From Candidatus Lutibacillus vidarii (GTDB taxonomy: Bacteria > Actinomycetota > Actinomycetes > Actinomycetales > Dermatophilaceae), in contig JADKGA010000004.1 in the NCBI GenBank assembly GCA_016717165.1, positions 434,001 to 498,000 of the forward strand: a DNA stretch of 64,000 bases. Direction: 5' to 3'. How positions within the stretch are numbered: position 1 is the stretch's first letter; each line of letters starts with the position of its first letter. The notes under the pieces are model-generated. The model saw only the letters and a program-made list of their open reading frames with translations. It had not been told where the DNA came from and did not search any database. Positions 20,708 to 28,825 of the stretch are shown one piece after another. Position numbers and translations under genes: made by a program.

Positions 20708-21226
20708 ATGAAGGCGACCTTGCGCACCAACCATGGGGACATCGCTGTCACCCTCTTCGACACCCACGCCCCCAAGACCGTGGCGAGCTTCACCGGGCTG
20801 GCCACCGGCTCGCGGGAGTACCGCGACGACAAGGGTCGGACCAGCCCGACCCCGTTCTACGACGGGCTGACCTTCCACCGGGTCATCCCCGGGTTCATGA
20901 TCCAGGGCGGCTGCCCGCTCGGGTCGGGCACCGGTGGCCCGGGGTACACCTTCGACGACGAGATCCACCCCGACCTCGGCTTCACCAAGCCGTACCTGCT
21001 CGCCATGGCCAACGCCGGAAAGCGGATGGGCCGCGGGACCAACGGGTCGCAGTTCTTCATCACCGTCGCGCCGACGACCTGGCTGCAGGGCAAGCACACG
21101 ATCTTCGGTGAGGTCGCCGACCAGCCGAGCCGCGAGGTCGTCGACGCCATCGCCGCGGTGCGCACCGGTTCGATGGACCGACCGGTCACCCCGGTCGTCA
21201 TCGAGTCGGTCACCATCGAGGAGTGA
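20708..21226 (+). CDS. ppiA: Peptidyl-prolyl cis-trans isomerase, cyclophilin type
   Basis: 172 residues with the cyclophilin core: FHRVIPGFMIQGGCP, MANAGKRMGRGTNGSQFFIT and WLQGKHTIFGEV. The catalytic Arg is in FHRVIPGFM. No signal peptide, so it folds cytosolic proteins. GGAGG lies 9 bases before ATG 20708; ATG 20699 would use the same site poorly. In many actinobacteria this gene stands between gyrA and crgA near the origin, as here before rhomboid and crgA. Confidence 0.92.
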   Translation: MKATLRTNHGDIAVTLFDTHAPKTVASFTGLATGSREYRDDKGRTSPTPFYDGLTFHRVIPGFMIQGGCPLGSGTGGPGYTFDDEIHPDLGFTKPYLLAMANAGKRMGRGTNGSQFFITVAPTTWLQGKHTIFGEVADQPSREVVDAIAAVRTGSMDRPVTPVVIESVTIEE

Positions 21227-21235
21227 CCGCGCGCC

Positions 21236-22132
21236 GTGGCTGAGCTCGACGTCTCCGGCCCGAGCCCGGCTGGGCCGCCGGTGTGCCCGCGTCATCCCGA
21301 CCAGGTGTCGTACGTGCGCTGCCAGCGGTGTGAGCGGCCGGTCTGCCCTGCATGCCAGCGGCCCGCGGCCGTCGGCATCCAGTGTGTCGACTGTGTCGCC
21401 GCCGGAGCGGCGACGGTGCGTCAGGCGCGGACCATCTTCGGCGGGGAGGTGGTCACCGGGCAGCCGATGGCGACGATCGCCATCATCGCCGTGTGCGCGG
21501 CGGCCTTCGCGGCGCAGCAGGCTGACCCGGGGTTGACGGACTCGTGGGCCTTCGGGCCGGCCGTTGGGTGGTCCGAGCCGTGGCGGGTGCTGACATCGGC
21601 CTTCCTCCACGGCGGGATAACCCACCTGGTGCTCAACATGCTCGCCCTGTGGTTCATGGGGTCCTATGTCGAGCCCCTGCTCGGTCGGCTTCGGTTCATC
21701 GCGATCTACCTGCTCAGCGCGGTGGGTGGCTCGGTGGGAGTGCTTCTTCTCGCGTCCGCGCCGACGACCGGGGCGGTGCTGGGGCAGGCCGGCGTCTATG
21801 ACGGCTGGTTCAGCGGGTACGTCGGGGCCTCCGGAGCGGTCTTCGGCCTCTTCGGGGCGGTCCTGGTGCTCAACCGGCACCTGGGTCGGGACTCCTCCGG
21901 GATGTACCTGACCATCGGCATCAACGCCGTCTACGGGTTCATCGCCCCGAATATCGCCTGGCAGGCGCATCTCGGCGGCCTGGTCACCGGGGCGGTCGCG
22001 GCGGGGGTGCTCGCGTGGTGCGCCGCGCCGGCGCGCCGGCGGTTGGTCTGGCCGCTCTTGCTGGGTCTGCTCAGCGTGCTCGTACTGCTCGCAGCGCTGA
22101 AGTATGCCGGTGTCCCGGCCGACTACCGCTGA
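21236..22132 (+). CDS. Rhomboid intramembrane serine protease with N-terminal zinc finger
   Basis: 298 residues. Residues about 18-56 hold a B-box-like zinc finger (CPRHPDQ, CQRCERPVCPACQ, CVDC). Six to seven membrane helices follow. The catalytic Ser lies in GASGAVFG and the His in WQAHLGG; HGGITHLVLNM is the conserved rhomboid entry. It cleaves membrane proteins within the bilayer. GTG 21236 lies 9 bases after the ppiA stop, so the two genes are probably one unit. Confidence 0.92.
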   Translation: MAELDVSGPSPAGPPVCPRHPDQVSYVRCQRCERPVCPACQRPAAVGIQCVDCVAAGAATVRQARTIFGGEVVTGQPMATIAIIAVCAAAFAAQQADPGLTDSWAFGPAVGWSEPWRVLTSAFLHGGITHLVLNMLALWFMGSYVEPLLGRLRFIAIYLLSAVGGSVGVLLLASAPTTGAVLGQAGVYDGWFSGYVGASGAVFGLFGAVLVLNRHLGRDSSGMYLTIGINAVYGFIAPNIAWQAHLGGLVTGAVAAGVLAWCAAPARRRLVWPLLLGLLSVLVLLAALKYAGVPADYR

Positions 22133-22368
22133 CCGCCCTCCGGCCCCCGCCCTCCGGCCCCCGCCCTTCCGGTCCCCGCCCTCCGGCCCCCGGTCCTCCG
22201 ATCGGTCAGGCTCCGCGGCCGCAGGCTAGCCGCCATTCGACTTGCCCGCGTACTGCCCGCGTACTGCCCGCGTACTGCCCACGCCCCGGCTCCGCAGCTC
22301 GGCCCTGACGACTGGGGGTCTCAAGGCGGCTCCCGAGCGGAGTTACACCACTGTCATTCATCCCCAGG

Positions 22369-22504
22369 CGTGGATAACCCTGTGGATAACCCCCCTCTCC
22401 GCGCAAAGACACACCTTTAGACGCCGTCTAAAGGTGTGTCTTTGCGCGGAGAGGGCACCGAGGGGGCGCGGAGAGGGGGAGGGAGAGGGATGGGCTGTGG
22501 ATAA
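22369..22504. promoter_or_regulatory. DnaA-box-like 9-mers beside crgA
   Basis: TGTGGATAA (the reverse of consensus TTATCCACA) occurs exactly at 22381-22389 and 22496-22504, and CGTGGATAA, one mismatch, at 22369-22377. The first two are 12 bases apart. They flank the large palindrome at 22393-22455. DnaA binding is inferred from the consensus only. Confidence 0.6.
22393..22455. terminator. 30-bp perfect inverted repeat between convergent genes
   Basis: Left arm 22393-22422, loop GCC at 22423-22425, right arm 22426-22455. The inner core AAAGACACACCTTTAGA is shared with the palindrome at 25227-25277. Position between rhomboid (+) and crgA (-) fits a bidirectional terminator or REP-like element. 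Confidence 0.75.
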
Positions 22505-22505
22505 C

Positions 22506-22754
22506 TCAGCGCCAGCGCATCGCCATGATGAAGCCGGAGAGCATGATGGCGAAGCCGATGACGAGGTTCCACGACCCCACGCTCGGGATCGGGTACGCCG
22601 TCTGGGACACGTAGTAGACCACGATCCACAGCAGCCCGAGCACGAGCAAAGTGCTGAACGTCGGCGCCCACCAGGCGGGGTTTGGCTCCAGGTCGCGGCT
22701 CGCCCGCGGCGGCGGCGTGTAGGTCGACTTCTCGCGGCGACGGGACTCGGGCAC
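22506..22754 (-). CDS. crgA: Cell division protein CrgA
   Basis: 82 residues. A polar N-terminus (PESRRREKSTYTPPP) is followed by two membrane helices (about 30-50 and 62-80) with NPAWWAPTFSTLLVLGLLW, PSVGSWNLVIGF and a MRWR end, as in actinobacterial CrgA. CrgA sits in the membrane, binds FtsZ-ring and septal wall-synthesis proteins, and coordinates growth with septation. Its usual neighbours (DUF881, sortase, pabA, pknB) are present. Transcribed opposite to both flanking genes. Confidence 0.94.
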   Translation of the reverse strand: MPESRRREKSTYTPPPRASRDLEPNPAWWAPTFSTLLVLGLLWIVVYYVSQTAYPIPSVGSWNLVIGFAIMLSGFIMAMRWR

Positions 22755-22840
22755 CAGTGCACTCCTTCAACGGGGGTCTGGTGACTTAGCGTAGACGGTG
22801 GACCAGGCCGGATCGGTGTCTTCGAGGAGGTGAGCGGCCG

Positions 22841-23593
22841 GTGATCGAGCGGGACCGGCTCATTTTCGGCGCCACACCGACCCGGTGGGCCGCCGGCGTC
22901 CCCGCCGTCGCGGCTCTGGCAGGCATCCTCTTCGCGATGAGCTTCGCCACCGCACGCGGCACCGAGATCCGCAGCGAGGGCCGGGATCTGCCGAGCCAGA
23001 TCCGCGCGCTGTCCCGTCAGGTCGACGCCAAGGACACCCAGGTCCGTCGGCTCGCCGCCGACGTCGAGGCGCTCAGCGCCGAGCGCGCCCCTGCCTCCGC
23101 GGAGCTTCGAGCGTTGCGCGCCCAGGAGAAGGCCCTCACCGGGCCCGGCGGGCTCACCGCCGTCCACGGCCCGGCCGTCACGGTCACTCTCACCGATGCT
23201 CAGCTCCCCGGCGGGGTCATCCCGAAGGGCTTCCACCCCGAGGATGTCGTCGTCCACCAGCAGGACGTCCAGGCCGTCGTCAACGCCCTATGGCGCGGCG
23301 GCGCCGAGGCCATGACGATCCAGGACCAGCGGGTCATCGCGACCTCTGCGGTCCGCTGCGTGGGCAACACCCTCATCCTCCAGGGCCGCGTCTACTCCCC
23401 GCCGTATGTCGTCTCCGCCATCGGCGACCCCGCCCGCCTCCAGGCCGCCCTCGACGCCGATGGCGCGGTGTCGACATACCGGCAGTATGTCGAGGCCGTA
23501 GGCCTCGGCTACTCGGTGACCGTCGCCCCGGACCTGACCATGCCCGCGTACGCTGTCCCGGTGTCGGTGACCAAGGCCACGGTGGCGCGGTGA
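22841..23593 (+). CDS. DUF881 family membrane-anchored protein
   Basis: 250 residues. One N-terminal membrane helix (about 15-40), a coiled-coil stretch (about 50-105, LSRQVDAKDTQVRRLAADVE region), then the DUF881 domain with GGLTAVHGPAVTVTLTDA, HQQDVQAVVNALWRGGAEAMTIQDQR and VIATSAVRCVGNTL. DUF881 resembles part of DivIC/YlxW-type proteins and is found beside crgA in actinobacteria. GTG 22841, with GGAGGTGAGCGGCC just upstream as a strong ribosome-binding site. Confidence 0.88.
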   Translation: MIERDRLIFGATPTRWAAGVPAVAALAGILFAMSFATARGTEIRSEGRDLPSQIRALSRQVDAKDTQVRRLAADVEALSAERAPASAELRALRAQEKALTGPGGLTAVHGPAVTVTLTDAQLPGGVIPKGFHPEDVVVHQQDVQAVVNALWRGGAEAMTIQDQRVIATSAVRCVGNTLILQGRVYSPPYVVSAIGDPARLQAALDADGAVSTYRQYVEAVGLGYSVTVAPDLTMPAYAVPVSVTKATVAR

Positions 23594-23630
23594 CCGGCGG
23601 CCGGGGGCGGACCGGGCCGGGAGGACGGCG

Positions 23631-24348
23631 ATGAGGGCGGTACGGACAGTGGTGGGGGTGGTGGGCGAGCTGCTCATCACCGCCGGGCTGGTCATCATGC
23701 TGTATGTCGTGTGGACGCTCTACTGGGTCGGCGCGATCGAGGGGGGCAAGCAGGCCGACGTCGTCGCCGCGATGGAGCAGCAGTTCGCCCTCACCGCGCC
23801 CGCCGGTGGCGCCACCGGCGGTCCAACGCCAACCGGCGCGCCCTCGGTGATGGCCGTCCCGCCGATCGGCCAGGGTCTACGCCATCTTGCGGATCCCGCG
23901 GCTGGGGTCCGGGTGGGCCAAGCCGGTGTACGAGGGCGTCGGGCTCGACGTCCTGGCCAAGGGGCTCGGGCATTACCCGGCCAGCGACCAGCCCGGCGAG
24001 GTCGGCAATGTCGCCATCGCCGGACACCGCGCCGGCCACGGAAACCCGCTCATCGACATCGACGCGATCCGGGACGGAGACCGGCTCATCATCGAGACGC
24101 GCGAGGGCTGGTTCGTCTACCGCGTCCAGCGGCACAAGATCGTCCCACCCGCCGACTGGGCGGTCGTCGCTCCGGTCCCGGAGCGGCCGGGGGCCAAGCC
24201 GACCGAGCGGTGGTTCACCCTGACGTCCTGCGAACCCCGTTATGGGTCCCTCAACCGATATATCGTCTTCTCGCTCCTCGAGGCCAGCTTCACCCGGGCG
24301 CAGGGCCTGCCCGCGGAGTACCTCGCCGACCCGGCAGCGGGCGTCTGA
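23631..24348 (+). CDS. Class E sortase, interrupted by an apparent 1-base insertion
   Basis: The first frame (ATG 23631) gives a membrane anchor (VGELLITAGLVIMLYVVWTLYW) and linker. The second frame, ending at 24348, gives the sortase core: YAILRIPRLG, catalytic His in IAGHRAGHG, Cys in TLTSCEPRYG and Arg in LNRYIV. The frames would join as ..PPIGQVYAILRIPRLG.. if the GGG at 23873-23875 were GG. Class E sortases attach proteins to the peptidoglycan. The rest of the gene is intact, so a sequencing error is as likely as a real mutation. Confidence 0.82.
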
Positions 24349-24530
24349 TGTATGGCGCGCTGTGGCGAGCCCTCCCCGGCGGCCGGGTGGCCAAGGCTGC
24401 GCTGTCGCTGCTGCTCGCCCTCGCCTTCGTCGCCGTGTGCTTCTTCTGGCTGTTCCCCCTCGTCACGCCATACCTGCCCATCAACGACGTGACCGTGGAG
24501 GCCCCGACCTCAACGGTGACCACCCCGTGA
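24348..24530 (+). CDS. Small single-helix membrane protein
   Basis: 60 residues. One central hydrophobic helix (about 16-40, KAALSLLLALAFVAVCFFWLF region) and a C-terminal VTVEAPTSTVTT tail. ATG 24348 overlaps the sortase stop (ATGA type), so it is translated with the sortase. I do not recognise a named family; similar short proteins occur between sortase and pabA in related genomes as far as I know. Confidence 0.65.
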   Translation: MYGALWRALPGGRVAKAALSLLLALAFVAVCFFWLFPLVTPYLPINDVTVEAPTSTVTTP

Positions 24531-24561
24531 GCCGGGGACCAGGCGCGGAAGGAGCGGTGCG

Positions 24562-25185
24562 ATGACGCGGATCCTCGTCGTGGACAACTACGACAGCTTC
24601 GTCTTCACGATCGTCGGGTACCTCGAGCAGCTCGGCGCGGCGTGCACGGTGGTGCGCAACGACGCAGTCAGCCCGGACGAGGCGGGTGGCTACGCCGGGG
24701 TGCTCATCTCCCCCGGGCCGGGCACCCCCGAGGAGGCTGGGGTTTCGATGGCGATGATCGAGGCGTGCGCGCACCGGGCCCAGCCGATGCTCGGGGTGTG
24801 CCTCGGGCACCAGGCGCTCGGAGTCGTCATGGGCGCCACGGTCGGACGGGCGCCGGAGCTGGTCCACGGGAAGACCTCGCCGGTCCACCACGACGGGTCC
24901 GGGGTGCTCGACGGTCTGCCGAGCCCGTTCACCGCGACGCGCTACCACTCGCTGGCGATCGACCCTGCGACGCTGCCCAGCACGCTGCTGGCGACCGGGC
25001 ACACGCAGTCGGGGGTCATCATGGCGGTGCAGCACGCGACACTGCCGCTGCACGGGGTGCAGTTCCACCCGGAGTCGGTGCTGACCGAGGGCGGGCATCG
25101 GCTGCTGGCGAACTGGCTGGCGATGTGCGGGGGCGCCGACGCAGTCGCTCGGTCCCATGGCCTGAGCCCACTTGTCCACAGCTGA
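24562..25185 (+). CDS. pabA: Anthranilate/aminodeoxychorismate synthase component II
   Basis: 207 residues, class-I glutamine amidotransferase. NYDSFVFTIVGYL at 9-21, SPGPGTPEEAG, catalytic Cys in GVCLGHQALG, and His/Glu in VQFHPESVLTEGG. It supplies ammonia for p-aminobenzoate (folate) or anthranilate (tryptophan) synthesis. The place next to pknB is conserved in actinobacteria. The last 15 bases overlap the first of three phased DnaA-box-like sites. Confidence 0.92.
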   Translation: MTRILVVDNYDSFVFTIVGYLEQLGAACTVVRNDAVSPDEAGGYAGVLISPGPGTPEEAGVSMAMIEACAHRAQPMLGVCLGHQALGVVMGATVGRAPELVHGKTSPVHHDGSGVLDGLPSPFTATRYHSLAIDPATLPSTLLATGHTQSGVIMAVQHATLPLHGVQFHPESVLTEGGHRLLANWLAMCGGADAVARSHGLSPLVHS

Positions 25186-25292
25186 CCCAGTTTGTCCACA
25201 GCTGCTCCGACTTATCCACACCCCACCCCCTCAAAGACACACCTTTAGAACCGTTCTAAAGGTGTGTCTTTGAGGGGTAAGGGTGTGGATAA
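25172..25292. promoter_or_regulatory. Phased array of DnaA-box-like 9-mers between pabA and pknB
   Basis: TTGTCCACA at 25172-25180 and 25192-25200 and TTATCCACA at 25212-25220 start exactly 20 bases apart, about two helical turns. An inverted TGTGGATAA follows at 25284-25292, beyond the palindrome. TT(G/A)TCCACA is the actinobacterial DnaA-box consensus. Binding is inferred. Confidence 0.65.
25227..25277. terminator. 25-bp inverted repeat between convergent pabA and pknB
   Basis: Arms 25227-25251 and 25253-25277 around a single central base. The core AAAGACACACCTTTAGA is the same as in the palindrome before crgA. The flanking DnaA-box-like sites extend the symmetry. Likely bidirectional terminator. 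Confidence 0.75.
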
Positions 25293-25293
25293 G

Positions 25294-27162
25294 TCAGGGG
25301 GTCGTCGTGGTGGTGGTGGTGAACGACGACGGCGTGGTCGTGGTCGTCGAGGGTGGGATGGTCACGGTCGTCGTCACCGGTGACGCCTTGGCCACCCTGA
25401 TCTTGACGACCGAGCCAACCTCGACGAGCTGACCCTTGGCCGGATTCTGCGAGAGCACCGAGTCCGGCGCCACCGTGTCGTCGACGACATACTCCGCCAC
25501 CTGCATTGTCAGGTTGAGCCGAGTAAGCTCCGCCGCGGCCGCGGCCTTGTCCATGAGGTACAGATCCGGCACCGCGACCTTGCCACTGGCCACGCGGAGG
25601 ATCACCGAGGACCCAGTCTCGACGGTCTGCCCCGACGGTGGGTCGGTCTCGACAACGCGACCCTTGTCCTGCGACGGGTCGTCGACCTCGATCACCTTCG
25701 TGACGGCGAGATTGCTCAGCGCCAGGGTCTGCGTTGCCGACTCCGCCGTCGCTCCGCGCACGTCCGGCACGACGACCTGACTCCGCCCGGTCGACACGGT
25801 GATCCGCACCGACGCGCCCGGACTGACCTTGGCATCCTTGGCCGGGTCCTGCTTGAAGACCTGTCCCTTGGGCACGTCCTCGTCCGGCAGCGTGGTCACC
25901 ACGGGCACGAGGCCCCGCGCGAGGATGGCCGACCGCGCCTGCCCCTCGGTCATCGTGATGACATATGGCACGGCCACCGTCTCGGCCGCCCCGTCCGCCC
26001 AGAAGCCCCTTCCGAAGAGGTACCCGAGGACTGCCAGCGCGGCCAGGACCGCAACGCCCAAACCGAGGTATGCCGGTCCGCGCCGTCGACGCCGGGCGTG
26101 CTGGGCCCGGGTGTCGATCGAGGGGAGCGCCGCGGTGTCGACCACGGCCACACCCGCTCCGGCCCCCCCGGCACCGGCACCGGCGCCACCCGCCTCGCCA
26201 CCCCCGGCACCCCCGGCACCCGAAAGACCTCCTGGACCACTGCGCCCCACGCCCCCGCCGCCGCCGGCCGCATAGCTCGCGAGCGAGGCCATCGCGGCAT
26301 CGCTGACCGGCTGGTGGCTGCGCAGCGCCGAGAGGTCGGCCCGGAACTGCGCCGCGGTCTGGTAGCGCTGCTCCCGGTCCTTGGTCAGGGCGTGCAGGAC
26401 CACGGCGTCATACGCGGGGGGCAGTCCTGGTACCAGCGACGACGGTGGGACGGGCCGCTCACCGACATGCTGGTACGCAAGCGCGACCGGGGTCTCGGCG
26501 ACGAACGGCGGCCGACCGGTGAGGAGCTCGAAGAGCAGACACCCCGCGGAGTACAGGTCCGAGCGGGCGTCGACACTTCGCCCCTGAGCCTGCTCGGGCG
26601 AGAGGTACTGGGCCGTCCCCATGACCGCCGAGGTCTGGGTCATCGTCGCCTCGGCGTCGGCGATGGCCCGGGCGATGCCGAAGTCCATGACCTTGACCGC
26701 CCCGGCGGGCGTGATCATGACATTGGCCGGTTTGATGTCGCGGTGGACGATGCCCATCTTGTGGCTGTACGACAGCGCATCGAGCACGCCTTGCGTGACC
26801 CGGGCGGACTCGTCCGGGGCCAGCTGGCCCACTTCGGTGAGGACGTGCCGCAGGGTGCGGCCCTCGACATACTCCATGACGATGTAGGGGACCACCGAGC
26901 GGGAGCCGTCCGGGGCGGTGACCTCGTCCTGGCCGGAGTCGAAGATCGCGACGATCGACGGGTGGGTCAGCCCGGCCGCGGACTGCGCCTCGCGCCGGAA
27001 CCGGGAGAGGAAGTGCGGGTCGCGCGCGAGGTCGGAGCGCAGCAGCTTGATCGCCACGTCCCGGTCGAGCCGGATGTCCCGGCCGAGGTGCACCTCGGCC
27101 ATCCCCCCGCGCCCGAGGGTCTCGCCGACCTCATATCGGCCGCCGAGCAGCCGCCCACCCAT
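25294..27162 (-). CDS. pknB: PASTA-domain Ser/Thr protein kinase PknB
   Basis: About 622 residues. Kinase domain at 9-275 (GGMAEVHLG, VAIKLLR, HRDIKPANVM, DFGIARA, GTAQYLSPEQ), a Gly/Ala-rich juxtamembrane linker, one membrane helix (about 362-382, AYLGLGVAVLAALAVLGYLF), then three PASTA repeats (about 395-590) and a Thr-rich tail. The PASTA part senses lipid II or muropeptides outside; the kinase controls wall synthesis and division inside. Start ATG 27162 after GGAGGG; GTG 27168 is also possible. Follows pknA in the conserved operon. Confidence 0.94.
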   Translation of the reverse strand: MGGRLLGGRYEVGETLGRGGMAEVHLGRDIRLDRDVAIKLLRSDLARDPHFLSRFRREAQSAAGLTHPSIVAIFDSGQDEVTAPDGSRSVVPYIVMEYVEGRTLRHVLTEVGQLAPDESARVTQGVLDALSYSHKMGIVHRDIKPANVMITPAGAVKVMDFGIARAIADAEATMTQTSAVMGTAQYLSPEQAQGRSVDARSDLYSAGCLLFELLTGRPPFVAETPVALAYQHVGERPVPPSSLVPGLPPAYDAVVLHALTKDREQRYQTAAQFRADLSALRSHQPVSDAAMASLASYAAGGGGGVGRSGPGGLSGAGGAGGGEAGGAGAGAGGAGAGVAVVDTAALPSIDTRAQHARRRRRGPAYLGLGVAVLAALAVLGYLFGRGFWADGAAETVAVPYVITMTEGQARSAILARGLVPVVTTLPDEDVPKGQVFKQDPAKDAKVSPGASVRITVSTGRSQVVVPDVRGATAESATQTLALSNLAVTKVIEVDDPSQDKGRVVETDPPSGQTVETGSSVILRVASGKVAVPDLYLMDKAAAAAELTRLNLTMQVAEYVVDDTVAPDSVLSQNPAKGQLVEVGSVVKIRVAKASPVTTTVTIPPSTTTTTPSSFTTTTTTTP

Positions 27163-27226
27163 GCTCACGAAACCCTCCACCGGGTATGCCGCCGTCGCCG
27201 TCGGCCCGTCACGTGCTCCCCCATGG

Positions 27227-28825
27227 CTACCCCGTCGGACCGGTCGAGCTGGTCGGTGGCGCGACGGCGATGCTCACGAGCACGGTCGATCCTCGCACGA
27301 GCGGCCCGGACGGCTCGATGTTGAGGACCGTGCCGGGCGGGTACTCGGTCGTGATGAAGTCCTGGGTGCGCACCCGGACCGGCAGCGCCTTCAGCTCGGG
27401 GACCACCTCGGTCGCCGGCCGGTGCAGGTACGCCCCGAGGTCCACGACGACGGTCGCCTCGCTGGTCGTCGTCGTGGTGGTCGTCGTCGAGGTGGTGGGG
27501 ATCGTCGTCGTCGAGCTCGTTGTCGTGGTCGGGTAGACGGTCACGTATGTCGTCCTGCGCGGCTGCGGGGTGCTGCCACCGGGGCCGATGAGCTGCCAGA
27601 GGAAGAAGGCGATCAGACCGAGGGCGATCGCGCCGACGACGAACCACCACGGCGAGATCCGGTCCGGGTCGTCCTCGTCCTCGTCGTACCGCCCGCCGAG
27701 CTGGTCGACCCCTCCCCCGGGCCCGCCGGCTCCGCCGACTCCGCCGACCCCACCCGCTCCGGCCGCCCCACCAGGGCCTGCCGCACCGGCCGCGGCCCCA
27801 GCCATGGCACCACCCGCACCGACGGCCCCTGCGGCTGTCGGCAGCACCGACGTCGGAGCGCTCTCCGGCCGCGGCGGAGGGACCGCCATCGTCGGGGCGC
27901 TGGCCGGCATACCAGGCGATGCTGGCGAACCGGCGCCGTACGACGAACCGGCACCGGGCAGGGCGAACCCGGGGTCGGTGAGGTCGAGGGCCTCGACCGC
28001 CGAGGACAGCCCCGGCACGGTGTGGCCGAGCGCGGCGGCCATCGCGGCGGCGCTGCGCGGCCGCCGGCTCGGGTCCTTGTCGAGGCACTGGTCGACGACG
28101 GCGCGCAGGTCGTCGGGGACGTCGGCCGGCAGCGGCGGCGGGGCGTCGTGGACCTGGGCCAGGGCTGTGGCGACGGCCGAGCCGGAGTCGAACGGGCGAC
28201 GCCCGGTGAGCATCTCGTGGGCGACGATGCCGAGCGCGTACAGGTCGCTGGCGCCGGTCGCCGGGTGGCCCAGGGCCTGCTCGGGCGAGAGATAGTGCGG
28301 GGTGCCGACCACCTCGCCGGTCCGGGTGTGGCTCGAGGAGTCCAGCGCCCGGGCGATGCCGAAGTCGGTGAGCTTGGCGATCCCCTCGGGGGTGACGATG
28401 ATGTTCGCCGGCTTGACGTCCCGGTGGATGACGCCCTTCTCGTGCGCCGCGGCGAGCGCGAGCGCGGCCTGCCCGATGATCGAGCGAGTCAGGGCCGGCC
28501 CGAGGGCTCCCCTCGTCGCGATGAGCTGGCTGAGCGGGGTGCCCCGGACCAGCTCCATGACGAGGTATGCCGTGCCGGCGTCCTCGCCGTAGTCGTAGAC
28601 GGTCGCGATATTGGCGTGGCTGAGGCTGGCCGAGTGGCGGGCCTCGTCGTGGAAGCGCTGGGCGAACCGGGGCTCGTCCTCGGCATTGGGGCGCAGCACC
28701 TTGACCGCGACGGTGCGTCCGAGGACGCCGTCGCGGGCCTGCCACACCTCGCCCATGCCACCGCTGGCGATGCGTTCGGTCAGGGTGTACCGACCGCTCA
28801 AGGTGGTGCCGACCATGGGCATCAT
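27227..28825 (-). CDS. pknA: PknA-type Ser/Thr protein kinase with one C-terminal PASTA-like domain
   Basis: 532 residues. Kinase domain at about 11-275 (SGGMGEVWQ, VAVKVLR, HRDVKPANII, DFGIARAL). Long Gly/Ala/Pro linker, a membrane helix (about 393-413, PWWFVVGAIALGLIAFFLW region), then a Thr-rich stalk and a PASTA-like segment (VVVDLGAYLHRPATEVVPEL). Known targets in relatives are division and wall enzymes. ATG 28825 overlaps the pbpA stop by 4 bases. Mycobacterial PknA has no PASTA, so the extracellular part is a difference. Confidence 0.9.
   Translation of the reverse strand: MMPMVGTTLSGRYTLTERIASGGMGEVWQARDGVLGRTVAVKVLRPNAEDEPRFAQRFHDEARHSASLSHANIATVYDYGEDAGTAYLVMELVRGTPLSQLIATRGALGPALTRSIIGQAALALAAAHEKGVIHRDVKPANIIVTPEGIAKLTDFGIARALDSSSHTRTGEVVGTPHYLSPEQALGHPATGASDLYALGIVAHEMLTGRRPFDSGSAVATALAQVHDAPPPLPADVPDDLRAVVDQCLDKDPSRRPRSAAAMAAALGHTVPGLSSAVEALDLTDPGFALPGAGSSYGAGSPASPGMPASAPTMAVPPPRPESAPTSVLPTAAGAVGAGGAMAGAAAGAAGPGGAAGAGGVGGVGGAGGPGGGVDQLGGRYDEDEDDPDRISPWWFVVGAIALGLIAFFLWQLIGPGGSTPQPRRTTYVTVYPTTTTSSTTTIPTTSTTTTTTTTSEATVVVDLGAYLHRPATEVVPELKALPVRVRTQDFITTEYPPGTVLNIEPSGPLVRGSTVLVSIAVAPPTSSTGPTG

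Larger units (their letters stand above)
22133..22505. other. Intergenic region with two tandem repeats, palindrome and DnaA-box-like sites
   Basis: 373 bases between the convergent rhomboid and crgA genes. Bases 22133-22201 are four imperfect copies of CGCCCTCCGGCCCC. Bases about 22246-22278 are three copies of CCGCGTACTGC. DnaA-box-like 9-mers and a 30-bp-arm palindrome follow (listed separately). No coding sequence is supported. Confidence 0.75.

Noticed and set aside
22369..25292. oriC itself
   Set aside because: DnaA-box-like sites are present, but there is no AT-rich unwinding region and no dnaA, dnaN or rpmH in the window.
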